Made by a program: the position numbers and the translations under genes. From Luteolibacter rhizosphaerae (lineage in GTDB: Bacteria > Verrucomicrobiota > Verrucomicrobiia > Verrucomicrobiales > Akkermansiaceae), in the NCBI RefSeq assembly GCF_025950095.1, contig NZ_JAPDDR010000001.1, positions 310,001 to 374,000 of the forward strand: 64,000 bases of DNA, written 5' to 3'. How positions within the stretch are numbered: position 1 is the first letter of the stretch; the number at the start of each line of letters is the position of its first letter. Shown piece by piece: positions 18,502 to 27,400 of the stretch. The notes beneath the pieces were generated by a model. The model searched no databases, was not told the DNA's origin, and saw only the letters and a list, made by a program, of their open reading frames with translations.

Positions 18502-19008
18502 ATGTCGTCCCGCGTCGTCATTCACGGCATCTATACTTCTCCCGGCCACAACTACTTCGGCCACCATGGGCAGGAGCCGTCGGCGCATGGCATCGTGGAG
18601 CACGAGTCGGTCGAACTGGTGGCGGGAAAGGGGATACCCGGCGACCGCTTCTTCGGCTGGAAGGATGCCTATAAAGGGCAAGTCACCTTCATCGACCGGC
18701 AGACCCTGGATGTGGTGCGGGAGTATACCGGTGATCCGGATCTCGATGCGTCCGTCTTCCGGCGCAATGTCGTGATCTCTGGAGCGGATCTGAATGCCCT
18801 TGTCGGAAAAACCTTCCGCCTCGGTGATGTCTTTCTCCAGGGCACCCAGAAGTGCGCCCCCTGCCACTGGATGGACACCGCCTGCGACAAAGCCAAGACG
18901 GAGAAGATCATGTTCAATCGGGGCGGCCTACGCTGCCGGATTCTGGAGAGCGGGAAGATCTCCCTGGGCGAGATGGATTTCGGTGAAGTCGAGGCTGCCG
19001 GGGTTTGA
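18502..19008 (+). CDS. MOSC-domain protein
   Basis: A 168-residue protein using the ATG at 18502. The MOSC fold (molybdenum cofactor sulfurase C-terminal domain) is supported by GIPGDRFFGWKDAYKGQVTF, VFRRNVVISGADLNAL, GKTFRLGDV and the Cys-containing CAPCHWMD. MOSC proteins bind or transfer sulfur or the molybdenum cofactor. The position 44 bases after a molybdoenzyme gene suggests it serves that enzyme. Confidence 0.85.
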   Translation: MSSRVVIHGIYTSPGHNYFGHHGQEPSAHGIVEHESVELVAGKGIPGDRFFGWKDAYKGQVTFIDRQTLDVVREYTGDPDLDASVFRRNVVISGADLNALVGKTFRLGDVFLQGTQKCAPCHWMDTACDKAKTEKIMFNRGGLRCRILESGKISLGEMDFGEVEAAGV

Positions 19009-19020
19009 TTCTCCTCCGCT

Positions 19021-19467
19021 TCAATCCGGCGAGTAACTCTTCCCGACCACGGTGCCGTTCGATATCGTGAGGAATATGCCCTCGCAGTTCGGCTCGCGCT
19101 TCCCCTCCGGATTCATGAAGAAGTAGAATCTGCCTTCATGCTCAAAGAGCTCGGGTGGCTTGCGCGAACCATCCGGAGCGTAGTGAAGATCCCTGAGGGT
19201 GAGCACCTGTTCCTTGCTCATGCCGGGCGAGATCGCGTTGTAGAACCGCTGGTAGGCGCGGAAGCGGGGGTCGAGGATGCCGGGGTTGATCATCGAGAGG
19301 AAAACCGCACAAGCCAACAGTAGTGGAATCGCGAGGCCTGCGCCAATTCGCGTCGCGCGGACCTTGCTGCGGAAGTAGACGAAACTCGCCATCAGAGTAA
19401 GGAGCAGGCAACTGCCAACGAGAGGCAGGCCGAATCGCACGAAGAAGTCCGGGGAAGGAGCGCTCAT
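19021..19467 (-). CDS. Membrane protein with SmpA/BamE-like tail
   Basis: A 148-residue protein with two N-terminal membrane helices (residues ~10-30 and ~42-62), then a soluble region. That region contains ISPGMSKEQVLTL, reminiscent of the SmpA/OmlA motif GMSxxEV, and ends in a beta-rich stretch (GRFYFFMNPEGK, GIFLTISNGTVVGKSY). Probably the last gene of the PadR-controlled operon, 28 bases after the preceding stop. Function unknown. Confidence 0.7.
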   Translation of the reverse strand: MSAPSPDFFVRFGLPLVGSCLLLTLMASFVYFRSKVRATRIGAGLAIPLLLACAVFLSMINPGILDPRFRAYQRFYNAISPGMSKEQVLTLRDLHYAPDGSRKPPELFEHEGRFYFFMNPEGKREPNCEGIFLTISNGTVVGKSYSPD

Positions 19468-19495
19468 TTGGGTTCGGAAGGGAATTGGGGATTCT

Positions 19496-20008
19496 TCAGT
19501 CGGGATAGTAACCGAAGCCGCTGTCCTCGTGATACCAGTAGCTGATGCCGCGATCGTTGAGGTAGTAGCTGAGGAAGAGTTTGCCCTTGTTGAAGGAGTA
19601 GCTGATCTGCTTCTGGAGCTCGGGATGGCGGAAATTGTAGGCAGAGAGATCCGGGGGCATCTGTCCCTTCGTGCTTTTCATGGCATTCACATGAGCGACG
19701 ATTGCGGTGACTTCCTCATGAAGCATTGCCCAGCGCCTGCTTTGATTCGCTTGCCAAAGAATCAATGATCCGCCGCAGAGGAGGGTAAGCCATGCTGCCA
19801 TTGCGCGATTGGCCAGCCCCATCAGCAAGAGAGCGGAGACCCCTGCGACCGCTACCCGGTAGAAAAGCTGCATCACCTCGCCTTGGGTGTAGACAGTATT
19901 GTATTCCATGAGCGCGGCGGTTCCCGTGATCACCGCGCTCAGTGCAATCAACAAGGGCCAGGATGGAGCCGCCTTCTCCTCCCGTGGGCGAGGATCAGGC
20001 GGCTGCAT
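19496..20008 (-). CDS. Hypothetical multi-helix membrane protein
   Basis: A 170-residue protein with about three hydrophobic segments in the first 85 residues (LLIALSAVITGTAALMEY, VAVAGVSALLLMGLANRAMA, AWLTLLCGGSLILW) and a soluble C-terminus rich in Tyr. It overlaps the upstream VIT/VWA gene by 14 bases, so the two are translationally linked. No known family. Probably a membrane partner of that protein. Confidence 0.7.
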   Translation of the reverse strand: MQPPDPRPREEKAAPSWPLLIALSAVITGTAALMEYNTVYTQGEVMQLFYRVAVAGVSALLLMGLANRAMAAWLTLLCGGSLILWQANQSRRWAMLHEEVTAIVAHVNAMKSTKGQMPPDLSAYNFRHPELQKQISYSFNKGKLFLSYYLNDRGISYWYHEDSGFGYYPD

Positions 20009-22625
20009 GTTGCCTCCTTCTCCGCATCACTCCCGTCATTACGGAGATCATCACCAGCAGTGCGGAGGAGGGCTCGGGCACGCCGGGGATCTGCGGTGCA
20101 TCCGTGGCGCTTACCGGTTCCAGCCCATGCTGCTTGAACTGCTCCATGGTCTCCAAGACCACGGCCCCCGAAACGCTGGTGACGAGTTGATACTTCGCCG
20201 CGGTGGCGGGCTTGTCGGTTTCCGGGAGCAGGGAGAGCTTGGACTCCACAGCCTCGATGGCCCAGTGGCGGGCGAGGTGATCCCAGACCGGTATGCCGAT
20301 CTCGGTGGGGGCTTGCGGGCTGCGCTTCCAGTGCCAAGTCATCTGCTCGTGGTCTAGGCGCAGTAGACCCATGAAGGCGCTGAAGTCCTTGCGCGGGTCG
20401 AATAAGGCGGGGCCGCGGCGCAAGGCGCCGCTGGGCTGCAATGCCTCGGCGAGACGGTTGGGTCCGTTCTCCGCCATTACCGTGTGGATCACCGGTTGGC
20501 GCGTGCCGCGCTCGATCAGTTGTAGCAGTGCCTCGGGCTGCGAGAGGCCCGCTGCCTGTGGACCGTGGAGCCACACGATCTCATCCACCTCGCCGGACTT
20601 GGCCATGCGCACGGCTTCGCGCAGCGCGGGTTCGTTGTCGCGGCCGCCTTTGAAATCGTGGTTCTCCAACTCGGCCAGCTTCACCGGCGTGGCTTTATCG
20701 TCGGCCAGCAGGATGCGGAAGGCGTCGGCAGGGAGGTCGTTCTTCAGGCTCTCGATGATCCATGGTTTGGCCTTGGCCATCGAAGCGGAGCCATCGATGA
20801 CGAGTAACACCTTTGCCGGTGGCATCCGGGTCGGTTTCGGCTCGCGGATGAGATAGCGCTCGTAGGCTGCCGCAAATTTATCCTCGCACCACACCGCAGC
20901 GGGAGGGGGCAGGTCGGTGATCCGGACCGCGGTCACGCCGCTCATGGCTCCATCCGGCTTGAGGCTGGCTGCGAGCGAGAAGCCGGGTCCATCTGCCACC
21001 GAGTTCCGCGGTTCGATACCGTTCGAGGCGAGGTTGAAGGAGGAGTCCGCCTGTAGCCATACGGAGTGCTCGAGCGAATCGGAGGTGCCGAAGTTGCGCT
21101 CGAGAATCCTTGGCAATTCCCATTGCCCCTGATCAAGCGGGGCGGTGATCCCGAAGCGGATCTTCATCTCGCCCTGCTGCGGCACGGGGAAGCATTGCAC
21201 CAGGATGGTATCGGGGCCGGACATGGTGACCAGCACCGGATCGCGGCGTTGCACGACGGCGACCGACTTGTAGGCGGCCTTCACTTTCTCCACGGTATTG
21301 AAGGCTGCCTCGCGGGGTTCGCCATTCACCCAGAGGGTCAGGCGTGAGACCCGTCCGCCCCGCGGCATGAGCACCTGACAGCGTGCTTCCTTGGCGACGA
21401 GCCCGCTGTTCTTGAAAACCATGGTCCACTCGCCGTAGCCGAGTTGGGATCGAGCATCGATGTGTCCGTCGAAGCGGCTTTGCGCCATATCGAGATCCTT
21501 GACGCGGATCGCCACTTGGTCACCGCCGAGGTGTGCGTCAAAGTCCACTTCCCCGAAAGGGTTCTGGCCTCGGTTAAGAGTGCCGGGGCGAACAAAGCGA
21601 GGCGGCTTCTGGGAATTGAAGGGTTCCCCGGTGACGCGGAAGTAAAGCTCTTGGGCAAGCTCCGGGTTGGCATCCCAGCGGGTTTCCAAATCGAAGAGCT
21701 CGGCGGGGGCATTCCAGCCTCGGGCGATCCAGCCGGAGATATCGGTCGGGCCCGCGCTCCGCCAGCGGCTTTCGTAGCAAGCGAGCAGCAGGGTGCGCGG
21801 AGAGTGGAAGGATCGCAGCCTTTGCAAGGCTTCTTTTTTCTCTTTATCCCCCTCCTTGGCGGTGATCAGATTCGCCCGCGTCCAAAGCGCCGGGCCTTCC
21901 AGCAGGGTGAAGGCTACCAGCGCTATGCCGATACCGGCGAGACGGCCGCGGCGATAGGCCGAGGGATCGCCCGATGCGCCTCGCACCGCTCGCGAGATGC
22001 GGCAGGTGGTGATGCCCGCCATCACCGGCATGAGCGAGAGCAAGCCCATGCCGAAAAAGATGAGCGCGATTGCCGATGCTGGCAGCAGGGGGACAAAGAG
22101 CAGCGCGTAAAAGATGGAAACGAACACAGCGAAGCCGGTGGCGACACCCTTCCAACGCTCCGAACCACGCGGTGCACCTTTGAGCAACCACCAGTTGATC
22201 GCGGGGACGGAGAATACCATCGGCGTATGCCACCAAGTCGCGAGCGGATCGAAGAAGACGCCGCCACAAAAGGCCGCAGCGAGTTCGAAGAGGCTGATGG
22301 CAATCGGCAAGATCACGCCCCATACCCATGCTCCCCACGGCTGCCATGGCTTCGGAGGCTGGTTGCTATCGGGAGCTTTTGCCGGAGTCGGGGTCGGCTT
22401 GTAGGGCGTGGGCGGGCGGTAGCCGGCATCGAGATTCGAAAGGATGCCTTCCAGTTGCATCAGGCCGATGTTCTCGCCCGGTAGCTTTTCCGCTTCCTCG
22501 TGGATATGGCTACGGAGGTCGTCCTTCAGTTCATCGCCGTCCTCGCCGAAGAAGCCTTCGCGCCGGATACGTTCATCGAGATACTCGGTCAGCCGTTGCT
22601 CGGCTTGGTTGGTCCAAGTTTTCAT
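19995..22625 (-). CDS. Membrane VIT/VWA-like protein with PEP-CTERM tail
   Basis: An 876-residue multidomain protein. Residues 1-70 form a charged helical domain resembling the DUF1700/HAAS-type modules found beside PadR regulators. A Pro-rich linker (70-98) and about four to five membrane helices (100-245) follow. A VIT-like beta domain lies at ~385-500 and a VWA-like segment starts at ~604 with LLVIDGSASM, a D-x-S-x-S metal-site motif. The stretch AAKYQLVTSVSGAVVLE (809-825) recalls the end of VIT/VWA proteins. The C-terminus is a PEP-CTERM signal: VPEP (849-852), hydrophobic helix, RRRR. No exosortase is in the window. It overlaps padR by ATGA. Confidence 0.8.
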   Translation of the reverse strand: MKTWTNQAEQRLTEYLDERIRREGFFGEDGDELKDDLRSHIHEEAEKLPGENIGLMQLEGILSNLDAGYRPPTPYKPTPTPAKAPDSNQPPKPWQPWGAWVWGVILPIAISLFELAAAFCGGVFFDPLATWWHTPMVFSVPAINWWLLKGAPRGSERWKGVATGFAVFVSIFYALLFVPLLPASAIALIFFGMGLLSLMPVMAGITTCRISRAVRGASGDPSAYRRGRLAGIGIALVAFTLLEGPALWTRANLITAKEGDKEKKEALQRLRSFHSPRTLLLACYESRWRSAGPTDISGWIARGWNAPAELFDLETRWDANPELAQELYFRVTGEPFNSQKPPRFVRPGTLNRGQNPFGEVDFDAHLGGDQVAIRVKDLDMAQSRFDGHIDARSQLGYGEWTMVFKNSGLVAKEARCQVLMPRGGRVSRLTLWVNGEPREAAFNTVEKVKAAYKSVAVVQRRDPVLVTMSGPDTILVQCFPVPQQGEMKIRFGITAPLDQGQWELPRILERNFGTSDSLEHSVWLQADSSFNLASNGIEPRNSVADGPGFSLAASLKPDGAMSGVTAVRITDLPPPAAVWCEDKFAAAYERYLIREPKPTRMPPAKVLLVIDGSASMAKAKPWIIESLKNDLPADAFRILLADDKATPVKLAELENHDFKGGRDNEPALREAVRMAKSGEVDEIVWLHGPQAAGLSQPEALLQLIERGTRQPVIHTVMAENGPNRLAEALQPSGALRRGPALFDPRKDFSAFMGLLRLDHEQMTWHWKRSPQAPTEIGIPVWDHLARHWAIEAVESKLSLLPETDKPATAAKYQLVTSVSGAVVLETMEQFKQHGLEPVSATDAPQIPGVPEPSSALLVMISVMTGVMRRRRQHAAA

Positions 22626-23047
22626 GGGGAGACTTGAGGTTTGGCTTTCCGTGAATCTGTCGCGGGTTTCGGGAGCTGTGGTGAAGGCCCGGTGAATTCA
22701 CCGAGACCGGCCACGCCCTTCGCCATATCGGCGAAGTAGCTCTGCATTTCTTCTCCCAGTGCGGTGCCTGCGGGAGTGAGGCGGTAGTATTTTCGCGCGG
22801 GGCCTTCGGTGGATTCCTCCAAGCGCGTGGTGACCAGTCCCTGTTTCTTCAGGCGCGAGAGCAGGGGGTAGATCGAGCCTTCCGCAACACCGATGCCGGG
22901 GATCGCCACGAGGGATTTCACCAGCGCGTAGCCGTAGCACTCACCTCCGGCGAGGGCCTTGAGAATGCAGAGGTCCAGCACGCCCTTGCGCATCTGGACG
23001 GTCCAGTTGTCGAAGAGTTCCCTGGCGTTGGAGTCGAGTTCGCTCAC
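22622..23047 (-). CDS. PadR-family transcriptional regulator
   Basis: A 141-residue regulator with the PadR core: MRKGVLDLCILKALAGGECY, GIGVAEGSIYPLLSRLKKQG (recognition helix) and the wing EGPARKYYRLTPAG. A Pro/Lys-rich tail extends past the usual end. It overlaps the upstream small gene and the downstream VIT/VWA gene, each by ATGA, so all three are tightly coupled. A PadR-type dyad precedes the first gene of the operon, implying autoregulation. Confidence 0.93.
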   Translation of the reverse strand: MSELDSNARELFDNWTVQMRKGVLDLCILKALAGGECYGYALVKSLVAIPGIGVAEGSIYPLLSRLKKQGLVTTRLEESTEGPARKYYRLTPAGTALGEEMQSYFADMAKGVAGLGEFTGPSPQLPKPATDSRKAKPQVSP

Positions 23048-23415
23048 GGCTGTTCCTTGAATTCTTCCGGAAGGTAGGGCGGGGGAGTGGAGGCTTCGTC
23101 CTGCGTGAGGTTGAAGCTTCTGGGCTGCTTGTCGCCGCCGCTTAGATGAAGGGTTTTGCCGTCGCTACTGAAGCGGAGCTTGCAGCCGGACCAGTGGCTG
23201 GCCTCGTGGTCGATGTAGTGCCAGGTCCAATCGCCGCCGGGTTTCCGGGCGTGGAGGCGGACGGTGTAAAACTCGCCGCCATTCCAGCCGTTCCAGCTTT
23301 GGCTGACGACGCATTGGGTGCCGTCGGGGCTGGTGGCGTGCGCGATGAGGCCGCCTTGGTAGGGCCTTACCTCAAAGGCGATCAGGAGGGAGACGATGAG
23401 GAGGAAGGCATGCAT
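23044..23415 (-). CDS. Small exported protein, first gene of PadR operon
   Basis: About 123 residues from the ATG at 23415; the longer frame from 23439 would place the start within the operator. A single N-terminal hydrophobic segment (MHAFLLIVSLLIAF) acts as signal or anchor. The rest is beta-rich with many Trp and Gly (SWNGWNGGEFYTVRLHARKP) and ends in a Pro-rich tail. No domain recognised. It overlaps padR by four bases. Confidence 0.7.
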   Translation of the reverse strand: MHAFLLIVSLLIAFEVRPYQGGLIAHATSPDGTQCVVSQSWNGWNGGEFYTVRLHARKPGGDWTWHYIDHEASHWSGCKLRFSSDGKTLHLSGGDKQPRSFNLTQDEASTPPPYLPEEFKEQP

Positions 23416-23429
23416 TGCTAGAAATCCAC

Positions 23430-23448
23430 TACCTTGCATCGCAAGGTA
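23430..23448. promoter_or_regulatory. PadR-type operator dyad
   Basis: A perfect inverted repeat of TACCTTGC (23430-23437) and GCAAGGTA (23441-23448) around ATC. ACCTTGC/GCAAGGT dyads resemble sites often found before PadR-controlled operons. It lies 15 bases upstream of the first gene of the padR operon (minus strand) and ~70 bases upstream of the divergent MYG1 gene, so it may affect both. Confidence 0.8.
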
Positions 23449-23519
23449 TATGCAAGCGGAAAGTTGTCTGGGGTTGCCGGATGGGCCGAGGGGACTATGG
23501 TGCGCGGCCTTTCCCGGAT

Positions 23520-24374
23520 ATGGCTCTCGAACGCATTCTCACTCACCCCGGCGGCGCGCATAAGGACGAGTTCCTCGCCTGTAGCCTTCTTGTTGCCGTC
23601 CACGGCGTCGAAGTGATCCGCCGCGAACCGGTGGCCGCAGATCTGGAGGATCCGGCGACGGCGGTGGTGGATGTGGGCGGCGAACACGACCCGGCGAAGA
23701 ACAATTTCGACCATCACCAGTTCCCGGCCGATCATCCGCCGGTCTGCGCGCTGAGCTTGGTGCTCCAGCATCTCGGTCTGTATGAGGATGCCCGGGCCTT
23801 CTGCGATTGGCTGGAGCCTGCCGAGTGGTTCGATACCCGTGGTCCGAACGTCACGGCGAAGTGGCTCGGTCTCGACCGGGACACACTGGCCAAGCTGAAC
23901 TCGCCGATCGACGTCACCTTGCTTCGCCGTTTCGCGAAGACCTCGCGCTTGGTTCCCGGAGATCCGATCTACGAGATGATGCGCTTCATCGGCGAGGACT
24001 TGATCGAGTTCCTGCGCTCGCTGCGCCAGCGTCTCGACTTCGTGGCGGAGCATTCGCAGCTCTGGCAGCTCGGTGATCAGGAGATCCTCTTCTTGCCGCG
24101 GACCGAACCGATCCCCGAGGAGCCCTCTTCCGGGATCGGCCGTTACCTTGAATCGATCGGCAAGAGCAAGGAGGTCGTGGCGCTGGTCTATCCCGATCGC
24201 CGTGGCAGCGGCTACGGTCTCTCGCGGCACAATGACGCGCCCGCTTTTGACTTCACACGGATCGAGACTCAGGAAGATGTCCACTTCGCGCATGCCCGCG
24301 GCTTCGTCGCCAAGACCTCGGCGGCGGATGAAGCCCGCCTCCGTGAACTGCTGGAGATTGCGCGCGTGCCCTAG
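23520..24374 (+). CDS. MYG1-family (GAMM1) DHH-like protein
   Basis: A 284-residue protein; the ATG at 23520 gives MALERILTHPGGAHKDEFLA, the characteristic MYG1 beginning (His and Asp metal ligands). The second motif, VVDVGGEHDP with NNFDHHQ, is also intact. MYG1 proteins are predicted metal-dependent phosphoesterases; the eukaryotic member has been described as an RNA exonuclease. The bacterial role is unknown. It is divergent from the PadR operon. Confidence 0.87.
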   Translation: MALERILTHPGGAHKDEFLACSLLVAVHGVEVIRREPVAADLEDPATAVVDVGGEHDPAKNNFDHHQFPADHPPVCALSLVLQHLGLYEDARAFCDWLEPAEWFDTRGPNVTAKWLGLDRDTLAKLNSPIDVTLLRRFAKTSRLVPGDPIYEMMRFIGEDLIEFLRSLRQRLDFVAEHSQLWQLGDQEILFLPRTEPIPEEPSSGIGRYLESIGKSKEVVALVYPDRRGSGYGLSRHNDAPAFDFTRIETQEDVHFAHARGFVAKTSAADEARLRELLEIARVP

Positions 24375-24388
24375 GTTCCAGATGCCCG

Positions 24389-24437
24389 CGTGACGCTTCC
24401 GTCACGCGATGGTGATCCGGGTGACGGAAGCGTCACG
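24389..24437. promoter_or_regulatory. Paired GTGACG-N4-CGTCAC dyads before TonB receptor
   Basis: Two 16-base palindromes, GTGACGCTTCCGTCAC (24390-24405) and GTGACGGAAGCGTCAC (24421-24436), are each a perfect 6-bp dyad and are also exact reverse complements of each other. Together with one extra flanking pair they form a 17-bp-arm inverted repeat with a 15-base loop. They lie ~60 bases before the receptor start. Dimer-binding operators are the simplest reading; a terminator for the upstream gene is less likely as no T-run follows. Confidence 0.75.
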
Positions 24438-24495
24438 TGGTGCCGCTTCGTGCAGTTAGAAGGTGTCGGTATCGACTCGCAGCCTCCCGGCCGCG

Positions 24496-27400
24496 ATGCC
24501 CCTTCCTTCCGACCCTAGCCCTTCGCCCCTCCGTCCGCGGGAGTGGTTTCATCTCGCCGTGGCTTGCGTCACGAACTTGGCGGTATTGGCCGCGCCATGT
24601 CATGCATTCCCGGACAAGGGCCTGCCCGCGATGGCGCCGTATGCGGACGACCTGATGCTCGCCGCGCTGCTTCTCGGTGGGGAAGCACCCGAGACAGCGA
24701 TGCCTCCGAAGATGTCATCGGCATTCGTGTGGCAGACCCCGGCGCGCAAGCCCTACTGGCGTTCGCCAGAGCCGCCCAAGGGGCGTGCCGTTCTATTCCA
24801 ATCCGCCTGGCGCATGCCGGTGCAAAAGGTTCCGGTGGCGGCAGTCGAGCCCGCACCCGAGCCTTGGCAGCCTGCCTCCCTGCCAGCGGGGAGCGATCCG
24901 GCCCAGCCGTCCGGAGTCTTCGGGTCGCTGCCGATCGAGCAGCAGATCGGCAACTGCACGGTGACCGGAGAGGTGTCCGACTCGACCACCTTCGAGCCGA
25001 TCAAGGGAGCGATCGTCGATATCGTCGGAACCGGCCGCACCGCGGAAACCGATGCCCAAGGGCGCTTCCGGATCGATGGTCTGCCCGCGGGCGATTTCAT
25101 CGCGGAAGCCTCCGCATTGAATTACAGCGCGGTCACCATGGGGGTCAGCCCAACTCCCACGGGAGCGGCCGAACTCCGCTTCGGCTTGAAAGTGAAGCCT
25201 GCGGATAGCGGGGCCGAGGAGTATCAGCTCGAAGAGGAAACGGTAAGCATCGAGTACTCCGAGAACACGCAGGGAGATTTCAATCTCACGCTCGCTACCG
25301 AAGCACCTTCGATCACCTCCGGCGTGAACCGGGACGACTTCGAGAAGACAGCGGTGAGCGATGCAGGCGAGGCGATCGCCAAGGTATCGGGCGCCAACAT
25401 CGTGGACGGAAAGTATGCGGTGGTCCGCGGCCTGGCGGATCGCTACGTCACCACCACCTTCAACGGTGCCCAAGTGGCATCGGCAGATCCTTCCCGCAAG
25501 GCGATCCAGCTCGACCTCTTCCCGACCAACGTCATCGAATCGATCGGGGTCGATAAGACCTACTCGCCGTGGCTGCCTGCGGACTTCGGTGGTGGTGCGA
25601 TCAATATTCTCACCCGGGCCTTCCCGACCGAACGGATTCTCGAGATCAAGGCGGAGGTCGAGTACAACGATGCGCTGGAGGACACGATGTATGTCCATCC
25701 GAACCGTGACCTCGGCTTCTTCGGCAATGTGACCCACACCATGCCGCCTTCCCTGGAGGGTAACGGTGGCTTTCTCGATCCTTCGAACACCTCGCCGGAT
25801 CAGCTCGAACGGCGCTGGTCCGCGCTGCACCGCTCGCAGAGTTTGCTGCCGGCGACGGATGATGCCGAGCTCGATCAATCTTACGGGCTGACTTACGGGG
25901 AAACCTTCGACCTGGGGCGCGGCAACCGCTTCGGCCTGATGACCGCCTTCGGGCAGAAATCGGGAGACGACACGAACACGGGTGAGAGCGTTCACAACCC
26001 GGTGCGGGATTATCTGCGCGATGAATATACGCGGAGCGTCGAGTGGTCCGCGTTCATCTCCGGTGCCTTGGAGTTGGGTGAAAACCATGTCGTCTCCGCG
26101 ACCTACTTCCGCAAGCACATCGCGGAGGACACCACCTCGCGCTCCAGCAATATCATCCAGGATAGCGAGAGCCTGCGTTACGGGGCGCTTGCCGGGTCGC
26201 CTGATGTGGACATCTCGGACATCTTCGGTGGTGATGCGGTTTACTACGGCGAGTCCTGGGACATCACGACCACGCTGCGGGATCTCGATATCTGGCAATT
26301 CCGCGGCGAGCATACGCTGTGGGACCGGGGTCCGAAACTGGATTGGAACGTGACCACCAGCGGTGCGGAGGAGAACCGGCCCTACTCCACCCACTTCGAG
26401 TATGGCGTGCTCGATTTCTCGCAGCGTGCGCTGCAGCCTTATATCGATGCGGCCTATGATGCACTGGATGCGGTGGCACGCGACGTGGCATCGGCGGTCG
26501 GTGCTGATCCGGCAACCGCCACCTGGTTGGGAATCCGCGAACAGGTGGTGAACCTGATCGGTGAAGAAGCCACGGCGGCAATCGAAGATCAGAACGGGCT
26601 TCCGCAAGTGCGCCAAGGCGGTCCGCTCCGTCTGCCGACCGTGGTTCACGGTCCCTATGTCGGTGCGCGGGATGGCAGCCAGGTCAGCAGCCGGCGTAGC
26701 GAGCGGACGCTGGAAGACGCCGCGGAGCAGCAGGTGAATCTGACATTCCCATTTTTCTACGACGACTCGGATGACCGCCTGGTGGAGCTGAAGGTGGGCG
26801 CGCGCCACTTCAGCAAGAAGCGCGAAACCCGCACGCGGCTTTACGACATGTATTTGCGGAGCGACGGCGGCAGCGGCTCGGGCTTTACTCCTGATTTCCT
26901 CACGCAGATCTCTCCGGATGGCCGGACCTGGGGCCAAGTCTTCGCGGAGAACCCGGATCTGCTGGTGCAATATTTCAACGGGACCCTGCAAGGAGGTCCC
27001 TACTATCAGAACGCGCTCAACACGCGCGGGGTGGAAAACGTGCTGACCGAACTGGAGCAGCGTGCCTTCTACGCGAATCTCCGGATGCAGTGGGACAAGG
27101 CCTTCATTACCGGCGGTGTCCGGCAGGAAACGGAGGACTATACCATCGACGTCCTGCCGAATCCGGAGTCGGCCTTCGATGACGATGAGATCGCAGCCTT
27201 CGGATGGGAGCGGCGCGAGAGCCAGGACGACCTGCTGCCGTCCTTCGCGGCGGGAAATTCGTTCTTCCGTGACAAGCTGCATGTGCTCGGTGCCTGGTCG
27301 GAGACCATCGCCCGCCCGACCTTCTGGGAGTTCGTTCCCACCGTCAGTGTAGACCAGACGACCGGGATCTCCCGGCGGGGCAACAGCACCTTGTTCCGCA

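Noticed and set aside
24389..24437. Reading the dyad after the MYG1 gene as a terminator
   Set aside because: No T-run follows and each arm is itself a palindrome repeated before other genes of the locus, which fits operators better.
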